Assembly (NCBI GenBank): GCA_910584615.1
Contig: CAJUAM010000043.1
Coordinates: 1-24,006 of the forward strand
DNA: 24,006 nucleotides
DNA from: an uncultured Dorea sp.
Lineage (GTDB): Bacteria; Bacillota; Clostridia; Lachnospirales; Lachnospiraceae
Reading direction: 5' to 3'
The position numbers and the translations under genes are program-made. Below the pieces are notes generated by a model. The model made no database searches. It had not been told where the DNA came from and worked only from the letters and a program-made list of their open reading frames with translations. This document shows, piece by piece, positions 8,327-17,141 of the stretch (position 1 is its first letter; the number at the start of each line of letters is the position of its first letter).

Positions 8327-8355
8327 GGAGCTGCATTTTGCAGCTCCGTTTTTAT
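8327..8355 (+). terminator. Rho-independent terminator of the esterase gene
   Basis: Perfect 9-base stem GGAGCTGCA (8327-8335) and TGCAGCTCC (8339-8347) with a TTT loop, followed by GTTTTTAT. It lies 46 bases after the esterase stop. Confidence 0.9.
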
Positions 8356-8369
8356 GCTGTGTTATAAAA

Positions 8370-8600
8370 TCAGGATTCTTTTGAATCAATATTTTGTACT
8401 TTTCCGTTCGGCGGGAGAAAATGATATAGATCCTCGTAAGACTGGAGTTCTGCTTCAGACATAGGTTCGGAGGGGATCAGTCCGGTGCAGTCCTGTGAGG
8501 AGGCTGCGTTGGAAAGGTAATCATAAGAATCAATGATTTCCTGATTTGTTTTTTCTTGATTTGTTTTTGGCTGTTTTTTTGTTTCCTTTTTTGGTTCCAT
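8370..8600 (-). CDS. Small acidic protein of unknown function
   Basis: This is a 76-residue protein starting at the ATG at 8600 behind GAGGT. The N-terminal third is rich in Lys, Gln, Asn and Thr (MEPKKETKKQPKTNQ) and likely disordered. The rest is acidic and carries SQDCTGLIPSEP and LQSYEDLYHFLPP. The composition and the CTGLIP/SYEDLY pattern remind me of uncharacterised small proteins in Lachnospiraceae, but I cannot name a family. No signal or membrane segment. It is convergent with the esterase and divergent from the Wadjet operon, and it lies between two direct repeats. Confidence 0.6.
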   Translation of the reverse strand: MEPKKETKKQPKTNQEKTNQEIIDSYDYLSNAASSQDCTGLIPSEPMSEAELQSYEDLYHFLPPNGKVQNIDSKES

Positions 8601-8671
8601 ATAAGATACCTCGCTTTTGTTTGATTTATAATTCCGGATATCAAGGATATTTTTTGCTGATTTGAATGAAT

Positions 8672-8691
8672 ATATGCATGTTTAAGCATAT
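8672..8691. promoter_or_regulatory. Palindrome in the jetD upstream region
   Basis: ATATGC (8672-8677) and GCATAT (8686-8691) are exact inverted repeats eight bases apart, within the divergent spacer between the 76-residue gene and jetD. It is a candidate operator; no protein can be assigned. Confidence 0.3.
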
Positions 8692-8734
8692 TTGAACTGT
8701 ATGTAACTTTTATTTACGGATTTCACTGTAGAGA

Positions 8735-8764
8735 AAAATGTCAGAAGATGTTACAATATGTATG
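8735..8764 (+). repeat. Direct repeat copy B, overlapping a possible jetD -10
   Basis: Near-copy of 8283-8314. It includes TACAAT at 8752-8757, a fair -10 hexamer for the Wadjet operon, though no good -35 is seen. Confidence 0.45.
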
Positions 8765-8799
8765 TTGGAAAAGGCAGTGATTTTGGAAAGGGGCTTTTT

Positions 8800-9795
8800 G
8801 TGAAGAGGATAACTTTAGAACATCTGGTTCAGTCTAAGTCAGATCTTCCATACAGGGAGCAGTATCAGTATATCACAGAACTGATAGAGAAGGGGAAGAT
8901 CAAGCCCTTGAAAGCTTCGAAGACCAATGGAAAGAAGCCGGCCCTGTATCGGGAATACTGGCTGATAGAACCAAAGAAAGATTATAGTGCCTATGAGGAA
9001 GAATTAAAGTACAGTGTCCATTCTCTTATTTCTATAGACTATTATCTGTCTCATTTGGAAGTGTATGTGAAGGAGAGAGAATGGGTTTTAAGGCTCAGCG
9101 ATTATCTGAAGCATAAAAAAGAAAACTTAGAATATGAGATATCTGTAAATGAGCGGAGTTTTGAAGTTTTTAGCCGGGAGAAGTTTCTTTCGAAGGAATT
9201 TGGAAGAAGTGTGTTAAAACACTGCGGCCTTGAAGAAGGATTCCTTCATACTTATAGTACGAGCGAGCCTTTGGCATATTATTCACATACAAGGGAAATT
9301 CCTCAGAATATACTGATTCTTGAGAATAAAGATACTTTTTACAGTATGAGAAGATACCTTTTAACAGGAAAAAGTGAGATTTTTGGGATGTCTGTGGGAA
9401 CATTGATCTACGGTGCCGGAAAGGGGATCCTAAAGAGGTTTTCAGATTTTTCTATCTGCGTAGAGCCTTATATGACGGATAAGGAGAACAGTATCTATTA
9501 TTTTGGGGATCTGGATTATGAAGGAATCGGAATCTATGAACGTCTTATGTCTTTGTTTCAGAATGAGTGGAATATCCGCCCGTTTGTAAACGCGTATGAG
9601 AGGATGCTTAAAAAAGCAGAAGCAGACGGTACGGATAAGCTGCCAGAGACGAAGGAATTGCAGAACCGTAATATCAGCGGAGAGTTTTTTGTGTGTTTTC
9701 ATAAGGAGCTTGCGGGAAAGATGCGGATGGTGCTTGAAAGCGGGAGATATATTCCCCAGGAAATTTTGAATATTTCGGATTTCACCGATGATTGA
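8800..9795 (+). CDS. jetD: Wadjet JetD, Toprim nuclease subunit
   Basis: This is the nuclease of the Wadjet system, which cuts closed-circular plasmid DNA after the JetABC loop extruder has reeled it in. I choose the GTG at 8800 (GGAAAGGGG at 8785-8793) over the ATG at 8758, which overlaps the likely promoter. That gives 331 residues, somewhat short for the family. The N terminus is a winged-helix-like region (ITLEHLVQSKSDLPYREQY) followed by helical linker. The Toprim/DUF2220 domain has the catalytic Glu in ILILENKDTF (Glu175) and the metal motif GDLDYEG (Asp237, Asp239). It is the first gene of jetD-jetA-jetB-jetC, the order and protein types I associate with type II Wadjet. The stop is 20 bases before the jetA ATG, so the operon is tightly coupled. 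Confidence 0.9.
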   Translation: MKRITLEHLVQSKSDLPYREQYQYITELIEKGKIKPLKASKTNGKKPALYREYWLIEPKKDYSAYEEELKYSVHSLISIDYYLSHLEVYVKEREWVLRLSDYLKHKKENLEYEISVNERSFEVFSREKFLSKEFGRSVLKHCGLEEGFLHTYSTSEPLAYYSHTREIPQNILILENKDTFYSMRRYLLTGKSEIFGMSVGTLIYGAGKGILKRFSDFSICVEPYMTDKENSIYYFGDLDYEGIGIYERLMSLFQNEWNIRPFVNAYERMLKKAEADGTDKLPETKELQNRNISGEFFVCFHKELAGKMRMVLESGRYIPQEILNISDFTDD

Positions 9796-9815
9796 TAGAG
9801 GATAAAGGAATTAAG

Positions 9816-11435
9816 ATGCAATATGAATTTTTAAAAAATTTTCCCAGAAGAATGAAAAATGTAGGGCTGTATGCGCTGATCATACAAAACAGCGCCCAGA
9901 AGACCATATGGAAGCAGTACGGTTTTATGAATCTTGATGAACAGCTCAACGTGATCTTTGCAGTAATGCTCTATATCATGGAGCAGTCTTTAAGAGAGGA
10001 GCACTGTGTGATGGACGATATCGGAGCATATATCGATACGGTCAACATGCAGTACTTCCGGAAAGACATGACTTATGATGACTGCAGGAAGCTGGGAGAT
10101 TTTATTGTAAATGTGGTGCTGTCTAATGAAGGCAAGGTTATGCATTTTGACGGCTTTGATTTCGAACAGAGTGTGTATGAGAGTATGCATATCAGCTATG
10201 TGGCGAATAAGATCGTCTATATTGACCGGGAATTTAAGCGGACGTCTTACTATCTGACGGACGACGGGTACAATCTTATGCTTGCCACACTGGAGATTGA
10301 GAATAATATGAAGCTTACGATCCATGAGATGATCTTTAAGATGCATCTGGAGAAACAGAGCTATGATAAGGCAGTGGACGAGATAAAGAATGTATTCAAT
10401 CTGCTGCGCATCCAGCTTCAGAAGATTCAGGAAGCCATGGGTAAGATAAGGCGGAATGCTTTGAGCTATTCTGTGAAGGATTATGAAGATATCTTAAAAG
10501 AGAATCTTCAGACGATCTATGAGACGAAAACAAAGTTCCAGGATTACAGAGACAGGGTAAAAGGACGGGTAAAAGAGCTGGAACAGGAGAATATTGACGT
10601 GAAACGGTTAAGCGAGAAGGATGAAGAGAAGCTAAGCTGTCTCCGGGAGATCGAGTCTTACCTTAACCGCACTATTGACGAGCACCAGAAGATACTTGGC
10701 AGCCATTTTGATCTGAAAGCGCTGTATACGAAGGAACTTGAAGAGCTGATTCAGATGTCTTTTATCAAGCGTTTTTCTCTCAGGTCAGAGTTATATGACA
10801 AAGTACTTAAAAATGCGGAATCTCTTAAGAATCTGGATTATTTTCTGAGACCTTTATTTAGCAGAGAGGTAGATAAAACGTATAATCTTAACAAGGCTTT
10901 TCAGCTTCAGCGGCCTGTGAGAAAAAGACAGGAAGAAGATTCAGGTGAAACGCTGGATTTTGATGAAGAGGAGTGGCAGCTTGAGCAAGAGAGATTGAGA
11001 AAGAAAAAACTTAAGAGGTATGAGAAGAGTCTGGGATTTATTCTGCGTGAGATGAAGGGCAGAGGAGAGCTGACGCTTAAGGAATTGGGGACGCGCTTAG
11101 ACCGGATGGGGGATGAAAGGGAACAGTTTATTCCCAATGCGGAGATCTTTAAAGAGATCATGGTGGAGTTGATCAAGAACCGGGAGATTGATATTGATGT
11201 TTTAAAAAAGGAGCGGAGCGAGTATATCCAGGACAGGCCGGGAGAGTTCCAGCTGAATGAGATGCTTCTCTATCTGGTAGAGGAATATCCGGAGAATGGG
11301 GATATAAAGAGAGTAGAAGTGACCCGTATAGAGGATGGAAGCACGGTGACGTTTGACGGTGTGTTGAATGAAGACGGTGAAAGAAAAAGTATTCGGTGCT
11401 CGAATGTGCTGATAAGGGTGGAACGAAAGGAATAA
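9816..11435 (+). CDS. jetA: Wadjet JetA, MukF-like kleisin subunit
   Basis: This is the 539-residue kleisin that bridges the heads of the JetC SMC dimer and recruits JetB. I choose the ATG at 9816 (AAAGGA at 9804-9809) over the TTG at 9792. The N-terminal 200 residues are mixed helix and winged-helix-like (YYLTDDGYNLMLATLEIENN). A long coiled region follows with many Lys/Glu (LKENLQTIYETKTKFQDYRD). The C-terminal third has a charged linker and a second small domain. It does not resemble the type I JetA (DUF3375) but matches my memory of the JetA family found with type II systems in Clostridia. The stop is six bases before jetB. There is no signal peptide; the complex acts on cytoplasmic DNA. 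Confidence 0.85.
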   Translation: MQYEFLKNFPRRMKNVGLYALIIQNSAQKTIWKQYGFMNLDEQLNVIFAVMLYIMEQSLREEHCVMDDIGAYIDTVNMQYFRKDMTYDDCRKLGDFIVNVVLSNEGKVMHFDGFDFEQSVYESMHISYVANKIVYIDREFKRTSYYLTDDGYNLMLATLEIENNMKLTIHEMIFKMHLEKQSYDKAVDEIKNVFNLLRIQLQKIQEAMGKIRRNALSYSVKDYEDILKENLQTIYETKTKFQDYRDRVKGRVKELEQENIDVKRLSEKDEEKLSCLREIESYLNRTIDEHQKILGSHFDLKALYTKELEELIQMSFIKRFSLRSELYDKVLKNAESLKNLDYFLRPLFSREVDKTYNLNKAFQLQRPVRKRQEEDSGETLDFDEEEWQLEQERLRKKKLKRYEKSLGFILREMKGRGELTLKELGTRLDRMGDEREQFIPNAEIFKEIMVELIKNREIDIDVLKKERSEYIQDRPGEFQLNEMLLYLVEEYPENGDIKRVEVTRIEDGSTVTFDGVLNEDGERKSIRCSNVLIRVERKE

Positions 11436-11441
11436 GGGACT

Positions 11442-12158
11442 ATGGCTTACGAATTGGACGATATAAAGGCAAGTCAGGAGATTTTTTATTATCTTCTTGA
11501 AAACCACGAACTCCGGGAGGAGGAAGAGATGCTTCTTTACAAAGCATACACGGAGAAAGAGGAGGTTCAGAATCTGGTAAAATCACAGGGAGAGATTGCA
11601 GGAAGTACGATAGAAAGATATGGAAATGTCATCTATCTGATTCCGAAAGAGGAGAATAATTTTCTTGGTTTTTCAAAGGCACAGTTGAAATCTGCGCTCT
11701 GCAGATCAAATGCGACAGATAAGGATTACTATCTTTCTCAGTTTGTCATACTGACGCTTCTTGTGGAATTTTTTGACGGGCAGGGCAGCAGCAGTAAGGC
11801 AAGAGAGTATATAAGGGTCGGTGAGCTTCAGAATCTGGTATCCGGACATCTTAAAGAGGGGGCTGAGAATCTTGATGATGCGCAGGAGGAACGGGCGGGA
11901 ATCGCTTTTTCCAACATGTATGAGGCGTATGAAGCGCTCAAGTCAGATGAGAAGGGTTCCCGCGCGAAAACCACAAAGGAAGGATTCCTGCATCATATTC
12001 TGGTGTTTTTGCAGAGGCAGGGATTGATTGAATACGTGGAACAAGATGAGATGATCAAGACGACAAAAAAGCTGGACAGCTTCATGGACTGGAATCTTCT
12101 GAATCAGAATAATTATCAGAGAGTGCTGCGTGTACTGGGGGTGGCAGAGAATGAGTAA
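11442..12158 (+). CDS. jetB: Wadjet JetB, MukE-like (kite) subunit
   Basis: This is a 238-residue partner of the kleisin, equivalent to MukE, with tandem winged helices expected. The ATG at 11442 follows AAAGGAATAAGGG. The sequence shows a helical N terminus (DDIKASQEIFYYLLENHELR), a beta turn with GNVIYLIPKEENNFLGF, and a C-terminal winged-helix region (FLHHILVFLQRQGLIEYVEQ). The assignment rests on position between jetA and jetC, size and helical pattern. Its last eight bases overlap the jetC start (ATGAGTAA), a strong sign of translational coupling and fixed subunit ratio. Confidence 0.85.
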   Translation: MAYELDDIKASQEIFYYLLENHELREEEEMLLYKAYTEKEEVQNLVKSQGEIAGSTIERYGNVIYLIPKEENNFLGFSKAQLKSALCRSNATDKDYYLSQFVILTLLVEFFDGQGSSSKAREYIRVGELQNLVSGHLKEGAENLDDAQEERAGIAFSNMYEAYEALKSDEKGSRAKTTKEGFLHHILVFLQRQGLIEYVEQDEMIKTTKKLDSFMDWNLLNQNNYQRVLRVLGVAENE

Positions 12159-15100
12159 GATACAGACAATAAGGCTTATTAATATCGGATATAATAATAA
12201 TTCTATCCGTATCAGTGATGAATGTTTTCATATGAACGGAGAGAGTACCCTTGTTTCTCTGCGAAACGGAGGCGGTAAGTCTGTGTTGGTGCAGATGATG
12301 ACAGCGCCTTTCGTGCATAAGCGTTACCGGGATGCGAAGGACCGGCCGTTTGAGAGCTATTTTACGACAAACAAGCCGTCGTTCATCCTGGTGGAGTGGG
12401 TGCTTGACCAGAATGCAGGCTATGTGCTCACAGGAATGATGGTCAGGAGAAGTCAGGATACATCAGAGGGGAATAATGAGAATCTCGAGATAGTAAATAT
12501 CATCAGTGAATACAGCTGCCCTTGTGAGCAGGATATACATAATCTTCCGGTGGTAAAGAAGAGCAAAAAAGAGATGACCCTTAAAAATTTCACAGACTGC
12601 CGGCAGATGTTTGAGGGTTATAAAAAGGAGCGTTCTATAAAGTTTTTCTGCTATGATATGACAAATGCCGCACAGTCCAGACAATATTTTGATAAACTGA
12701 TGGAGTACCAGATCCACTATAAAGAGTGGGAGACTATTATCAAAAAGGTTAATCTTAAGGAGTCCGGATTGTCTGAATTGTTTGCGGATTGCAGGGACGA
12801 AAAGGGGCTTGTAGAAAAATGGTTTCTCGATGCGGTGGAGAGTAAGCTGAACAAAGAAAAAAACCGCATGAAGGTGTTTCAGGATACACTGGAAAAATAT
12901 GTGGGGCAGTATAAAGAAAACAAATCCAGTATCAAGCGGTACGACACGATCCAGAAATTTAAGGAAGAAGCTGATAAGATAGAAGAACAGGCGCGGAGTT
13001 ATCAGCAGGCAGAGGAAGAAAAAAAGGCACAGGAGAATGTTGTCGCATGCTTTATCGCGCGGCTGAACCATCTTCATGAGAATACGCAGCAAGAGCTTAA
13101 GAAAACAGAAGAATCGGAAGATGAGATCTTAAGAAAGATCGGCCGGGTAGAATATGAGAGATTATCAAGCAGTATACACAGATTGGATAAGGAATGCCGT
13201 TTTCACATAAGCAACAGAGATATGCTGGACAGTGAAAAGGACAGTCTGGAACATGAGGCAGAGAGTATTTCTAAAGTCCTGCACCTGCTATGGTGCGCAA
13301 AGCAGGAGCAGATGTTAAAGGAGGAGGAAGGCGAACTTGAATATATCCGTCAGAGACTTCATGTGGTAAGGAAAAAAGAGGAAGATCTGGGTCCGGAGAG
13401 GAATCATCTTGGCTATATATTAAAGTGTTGGTATGAGAGGATGATTGAGGAGAATCGCGAAAAGTTCCGGCAGAATGAAAAAGACTGCCGCAGAATCTTA
13501 GAAGACATAGTGAAAGAGAGAGTAAAGATTTCTGATCTTTCACAGGATCTTTATGAAAATGCGTCCAGAGAGGGAGCACTGAAAAGTAAAACACTGTTTT
13601 ATGATGAGAGGGAGGATGAGTACAATCAGCGCTATGAAGAGGAACTGACAAGAAATATACTGGGAGAATATGACCCTGGAATGATGGATATCAAAAAAGC
13701 TGCTTATGAGAAGGATCTTGAGGATAAGGTAAGGGAACGCCTTTATATGAGGAAGCAGCAGGAGAGTGACAGAGAGAAAAAGAAAAGTATGGAGCGCTCT
13801 CTTGAGGATATGCGCACAGGGAAAATCCGTAAGATGGCTGGACTTTCCCAACAGCAAAAGATAAAAGAAGAATACGGAAAAGAGCTTAAAGACCGCCGGG
13901 TCATCTTAAGATATCTGAATCTGGAGGATGGACTTGTCTTTGAGCAGGATGAGATCCTGCGTGCATCAGAGAGGAAGCTTTTGGAGATTGACAGTGTACG
14001 GAGGAACCTTGAGAAAGAGGAAGATCTTCTTTTGAAGGAGCACAAACAGCTGACTAAGGGGAAGGTTCTGGAACTTTCACAGGAACTTAGGACAGGCTTT
14101 GAAGAGCTTGGAATACATGTGGTATATGGAATGGAGTGGCTGAAAAAAAACGGCTATCCGGAAAAGAGAAATCAAGAACTTGTCCGGTGCAATCCGTTCC
14201 TGCCATATGCCCTGATCTTGTCAGAACAGGAACTGGAAAAACTGGCCGGAAGCCGGAAGGAACTTTATACGTCTTCTCCAATCCCGATTGTGCTTAGAGA
14301 AAGGCTTGAGGAGGACAAAGATGCTGACGGCGGCGGAATACAGATATTTTCAGATGTCAGTTTTTACGTGTTTTTTAATGAGGATCTCTTAAACGAAGAG
14401 AAAGTTAGAAGTCTTGTGCAGGAGAAAGAGCGTCAGATCCAGAAAAAACAGGATGCGATCCGGATTCGTCAGATAGAGTATAAGGAATATTTTGAACGTC
14501 AGGAACAGCTTCGCAATCAGAAAGTCAATAAAAACCTCTGGAGGGAGAATGAAAAGAAGATAGAGGAGCTGGAAAAAGAAGTAGAAGATCTGGAAAACAG
14601 TCTGTGTACGACCAACGGAGAGCTGGGAAAGCTTAAAGAGACCATTGAAAAGCGGGAACAGGCAATCCGCGGCGGCGAAAAAGAGGTGGAACATAAGAAA
14701 CGGCGCCTTGAGGATTTTATAAGACTTTGCAGGGATTATGAAAATTATGAAAAAAGCAGGAGGGAGCTTGAGAAGTGCTGCCTTGAGAAAAAGAAGCTGG
14801 AAGAAAGACAAAAGCTTGCAAGAAATCAAGAGCAGAAGCTTTTAGATGAGCAGAGGACGAAAGAGGCAAGGAAGGACAGCCTTTTAAGAAACTATGAGGA
14901 GTTCCAAAGGAATGTCAGAAAATATGAGCGTTACAGCAGGCCTTTAGATGATGCGGAGATTATGGAAGGAGACAATCTGACCGCGGAGGATGTCAAAGAG
15001 ATGGAGGCAAGATATGCTGCCATCACGACCAGTATGTCACAGGAACTCCAGGAATTAGAAGCACAGGAGCAAAGAGCTATCAAAAGATGCCAGAATGCGT

Positions 15101-16575
15101 CAGGAGAGCTTATGCAGCTTCAGGAGAAGTATGGGATTGTTGATAAAGAGTGGAAAGGTATTAACTACAGCCGTAAAGAAGAACTTCATAAGGAAAGTAT
15201 GCTAAAGGACAGGCAGAATAAGATTGAAGAGAAGAAAAGACTTTGGAATGAAGAGGATAAAAAGATTGCCCTCATACTTCAAAGTAAGAAAGACCGAAAG
15301 AAGCAGATGAGAGAGGAATGCGGTGAGGAGGAACCTCTGCCAGAAGAAAAGATCCAGAATCTGGATTTTACGGCAAGAAAGAATAAACTGACATATGAGA
15401 AAAAAGAGCTTCACAGCCAGGGTGAAAAGTTAAAAGAACGGCTGAAAAGCTATGATGAGAATCTTACGGCACTGTCAGAGTACAGCGATCTTCCCATTAT
15501 TACGCAAGTAGAGTGGGAACAGGATTTTGCCGGGATGGACAATCGGAAGCTGCGTGATTTTAAAGGGATTCTCATCCGGGATTATAATCAGAGAACGAAA
15601 AAGAGACAGGAGGCAAAGGAGAATCTGACTCATGTACTGAACAGGATCGTGCGGCTTGAGGATTTTCAGGAGGATTTTTATAAAAAGCCGCTGGAATCCA
15701 TGCTGGAACTTACAGATGATGCTTCCCAGGTACTTTTGCAGTTGACGACAACGATACAGTCTTATGATAGTCTGATGGAGAAGCTTCGGGTAGATGTGTC
15801 ACTGGTGGAACAGGAAAAGAATAACATTGTAGGACTTTTAGAGGACTATGTGGAAGAGGTCCATAAGAATCTGGGAAAGATCGACTGTAACTCTACGATC
15901 ACCATCCGCAACCGTCCGGTGAAGATGTTAAAAATCCTGCTTCCTGAGTGGCAGGAGAATGAGCGGCTGTATCGTATCCATCTGCAGGACATGATTGATA
16001 AAGTAACACAGAAAGGGCTGGAACTGTTTGAGAAAAACGAAAATGCGCAGGAGTATTTCGGAATACAGATCACGACAAAAAATCTGTATGATACAGTGAT
16101 CGGTATCGGAAATGTGCAGATACGTCTTTATAAGATAGAAGAACAAAGAGAGTATCCGATCACATGGGCAGAGGTGGCCAGAAATTCCGGCGGAGAAGGC
16201 TTTCTATCGGCGTTTGTCATACTGTCAAGTCTCCTTTATTATATGAGGAAAGACGACACAGATATTTTTGCGGACCGTAATGAAGGTAAAGTCCTTATCA
16301 TGGATAATCCATTTGCCCAGACAAATGCGGCGCATCTTTTAAAGCCTTTGATGGATGTAGCGAAAAAGACAAATACCCAGATGATATGCCTTACCGGACT
16401 AAGCGGAGAATCTATCTATAACCGGTTTGATAATATCTACGTGCTGAATCTGATCGCGGCGAGCCTGCGGGGTGGGATGCAGTATCTGCGGGCAGATCAT
16501 CTCCGGGGAGATGATCCGGACACGATGGTAGTGTCCCAGATTGAAGTGATAGAGCAGCAGGAATTAATGTTTTAG
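12151..16575 (+). CDS. jetC: Wadjet JetC, SMC/MukB-like ATPase
   Basis: This is the 1474-residue motor of the Wadjet loop extruder. The ATG at 12151 (GGGGGTGG upstream) is preferred to the GTG at 12130. The N-terminal head has Walker A LRNGGGKSVL with Lys43. Two very long coiled coils, rich in Glu, Lys, Arg and Gln, flank a globular hinge-like region at about residues 645-745 (ELGIHVVYGMEWLKKNGYP). The C-terminal head has the ABC signature NSGGEGFLSAF (1345-1355) and Walker B VLIMDNPFAQTNA, with Asp1385. The residue after the Asp is Asn1386, where most SMC ATPases have Glu. The C-terminal motif ICLTGLSGESIYNRFDNIYV follows. It is intact over its whole length and ends in a terminator. Confidence 0.95.
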   Translation: MSKIQTIRLINIGYNNNSIRISDECFHMNGESTLVSLRNGGGKSVLVQMMTAPFVHKRYRDAKDRPFESYFTTNKPSFILVEWVLDQNAGYVLTGMMVRRSQDTSEGNNENLEIVNIISEYSCPCEQDIHNLPVVKKSKKEMTLKNFTDCRQMFEGYKKERSIKFFCYDMTNAAQSRQYFDKLMEYQIHYKEWETIIKKVNLKESGLSELFADCRDEKGLVEKWFLDAVESKLNKEKNRMKVFQDTLEKYVGQYKENKSSIKRYDTIQKFKEEADKIEEQARSYQQAEEEKKAQENVVACFIARLNHLHENTQQELKKTEESEDEILRKIGRVEYERLSSSIHRLDKECRFHISNRDMLDSEKDSLEHEAESISKVLHLLWCAKQEQMLKEEEGELEYIRQRLHVVRKKEEDLGPERNHLGYILKCWYERMIEENREKFRQNEKDCRRILEDIVKERVKISDLSQDLYENASREGALKSKTLFYDEREDEYNQRYEEELTRNILGEYDPGMMDIKKAAYEKDLEDKVRERLYMRKQQESDREKKKSMERSLEDMRTGKIRKMAGLSQQQKIKEEYGKELKDRRVILRYLNLEDGLVFEQDEILRASERKLLEIDSVRRNLEKEEDLLLKEHKQLTKGKVLELSQELRTGFEELGIHVVYGMEWLKKNGYPEKRNQELVRCNPFLPYALILSEQELEKLAGSRKELYTSSPIPIVLRERLEEDKDADGGGIQIFSDVSFYVFFNEDLLNEEKVRSLVQEKERQIQKKQDAIRIRQIEYKEYFERQEQLRNQKVNKNLWRENEKKIEELEKEVEDLENSLCTTNGELGKLKETIEKREQAIRGGEKEVEHKKRRLEDFIRLCRDYENYEKSRRELEKCCLEKKKLEERQKLARNQEQKLLDEQRTKEARKDSLLRNYEEFQRNVRKYERYSRPLDDAEIMEGDNLTAEDVKEMEARYAAITTSMSQELQELEAQEQRAIKRCQNASGELMQLQEKYGIVDKEWKGINYSRKEELHKESMLKDRQNKIEEKKRLWNEEDKKIALILQSKKDRKKQMREECGEEEPLPEEKIQNLDFTARKNKLTYEKKELHSQGEKLKERLKSYDENLTALSEYSDLPIITQVEWEQDFAGMDNRKLRDFKGILIRDYNQRTKKRQEAKENLTHVLNRIVRLEDFQEDFYKKPLESMLELTDDASQVLLQLTTTIQSYDSLMEKLRVDVSLVEQEKNNIVGLLEDYVEEVHKNLGKIDCNSTITIRNRPVKMLKILLPEWQENERLYRIHLQDMIDKVTQKGLELFEKNENAQEYFGIQITTKNLYDTVIGIGNVQIRLYKIEEQREYPITWAEVARNSGGEGFLSAFVILSSLLYYMRKDDTDIFADRNEGKVLIMDNPFAQTNAAHLLKPLMDVAKKTNTQMICLTGLSGESIYNRFDNIYVLNLIAASLRGGMQYLRADHLRGDDPDTMVVSQIEVIEQQELMF

Positions 16576-16583
16576 ACGTTAAG

Positions 16584-16624
16584 AACCCCTGAGAGATCCG
16601 TAAGGTCAGACTCAGGGGTTTTGT
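16584..16624 (+). terminator. Rho-independent terminator of the jet operon
   Basis: AACCCCTGAG (16584-16593) pairs with CTCAGGGGTT (16611-16620), followed by TTTTG. It lies eight bases after the jetC stop. The A/T-flanked stem could also stop transcription arriving from the convergent peptidoglycan-binding gene. Confidence 0.85.
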
Positions 16625-16681
16625 CATGTGGGCAGAGACAAAAGGATAAGCAGATAAAACAGTTTAGAAACAGGCAGTCAG

Positions 16682-17078
16682 TTATGTCAGTTCGGCAATC
16701 CGTGAGACCCCCACATAGATCTCTGATATTTTGTACCATGTGGGATAATCCACAACTCCGGTTTTCGGAAGCCCGAACACAGACTGGAAGACTCTGACTG
16801 CCTCGGCGGTTTTCGGACCGTATATGCCGTCTGCGGTGATTTTAGGAATTGCAGGATAGGAGCGGGCGATGACGGCAAGCTGTTCTTGCATCTGGCGTAC
16901 CTTGTCGCCGGTAGAGCCCTGAGTCAGGTTATAGCCCGGCCACGATGCGGGGATGCCAGAGATTGCCTCGGCAGTATTGATGTACATGTTGTCGCCGTAA
17001 TAATAGCGGAGTATCTGGATCGGAGTGTAGCCCTGGTCACCTAAAGATTTGGAACCCCACTGGGTCAGCCTTTTTGTA
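16682..17078 (-). pseudogene. 3' remnant of SpoIID/peptidoglycan-binding protein gene, cut by a mobile element
   Basis: This is the C-terminal part of a cell-wall protein. The minus-strand frame is open from about 17083 to the TAA at 16682-16684. It begins with LTQWGSKSLGDQGYTPIQI and LRYYYGDN, which is the C-terminal signature of SpoIID/LytB domains (consensus G-x-G-L-S-Q-W-G-A and then IL..YY). A PG_binding_1 domain follows (TGDKVRQMQEQLAVIAR, ITADGIYGPKTAEAVRVFQS). The ATG at 16987 lies within this continuous frame and has no ribosome site, so it is not a start. Family homology stops just before the conserved Leu, at about 17070, where the recombinase-bearing element starts. The 5' part of the gene should lie at the far side of the element. 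Confidence 0.8.
17058..17078. other. Probable element/chromosome junction (attachment site)
   Basis: Native SpoIID-type coding ends near the codons for LTQWG (17055-17069). The codon before gives Arg where the family has Gly, and within five more codons the frame meets TAG (17084-17086). The serine recombinase gene ends 60-70 bases away, the usual arrangement at one end of such an element. The exact crossover dinucleotide cannot be fixed without the other end. Confidence 0.6.
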
Positions 17079-17141
17079 ATAACCTATAAAGTGATAGGAA
17101 GCTCAAAAAATGGAAGCTTCCTGTCACTTTGTTGTGGTTAT
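17079..17141 (-). terminator. Large inverted repeat at the recombinase 3' end
   Basis: AAAGTGATAGGAAGCT (17088-17103) pairs with AGCTTCCTGTCACTTT (17115-17130) at 15 of 16 positions, with an outer pair ATAACC (17079-17084) and GGTTAT (17136-17141). The outer arm overlaps the recombinase stop codon. It probably ends recombinase transcription before the attachment site. No strong T run follows the stem on that strand. Confidence 0.5.

Noticed and set aside
12463..14829. Hydrophobic minus-strand frames inside jetC
   Set aside because: Antisense of a Lys/Glu-rich coiled coil always reads as Phe/Leu-rich; no starts with ribosome sites.
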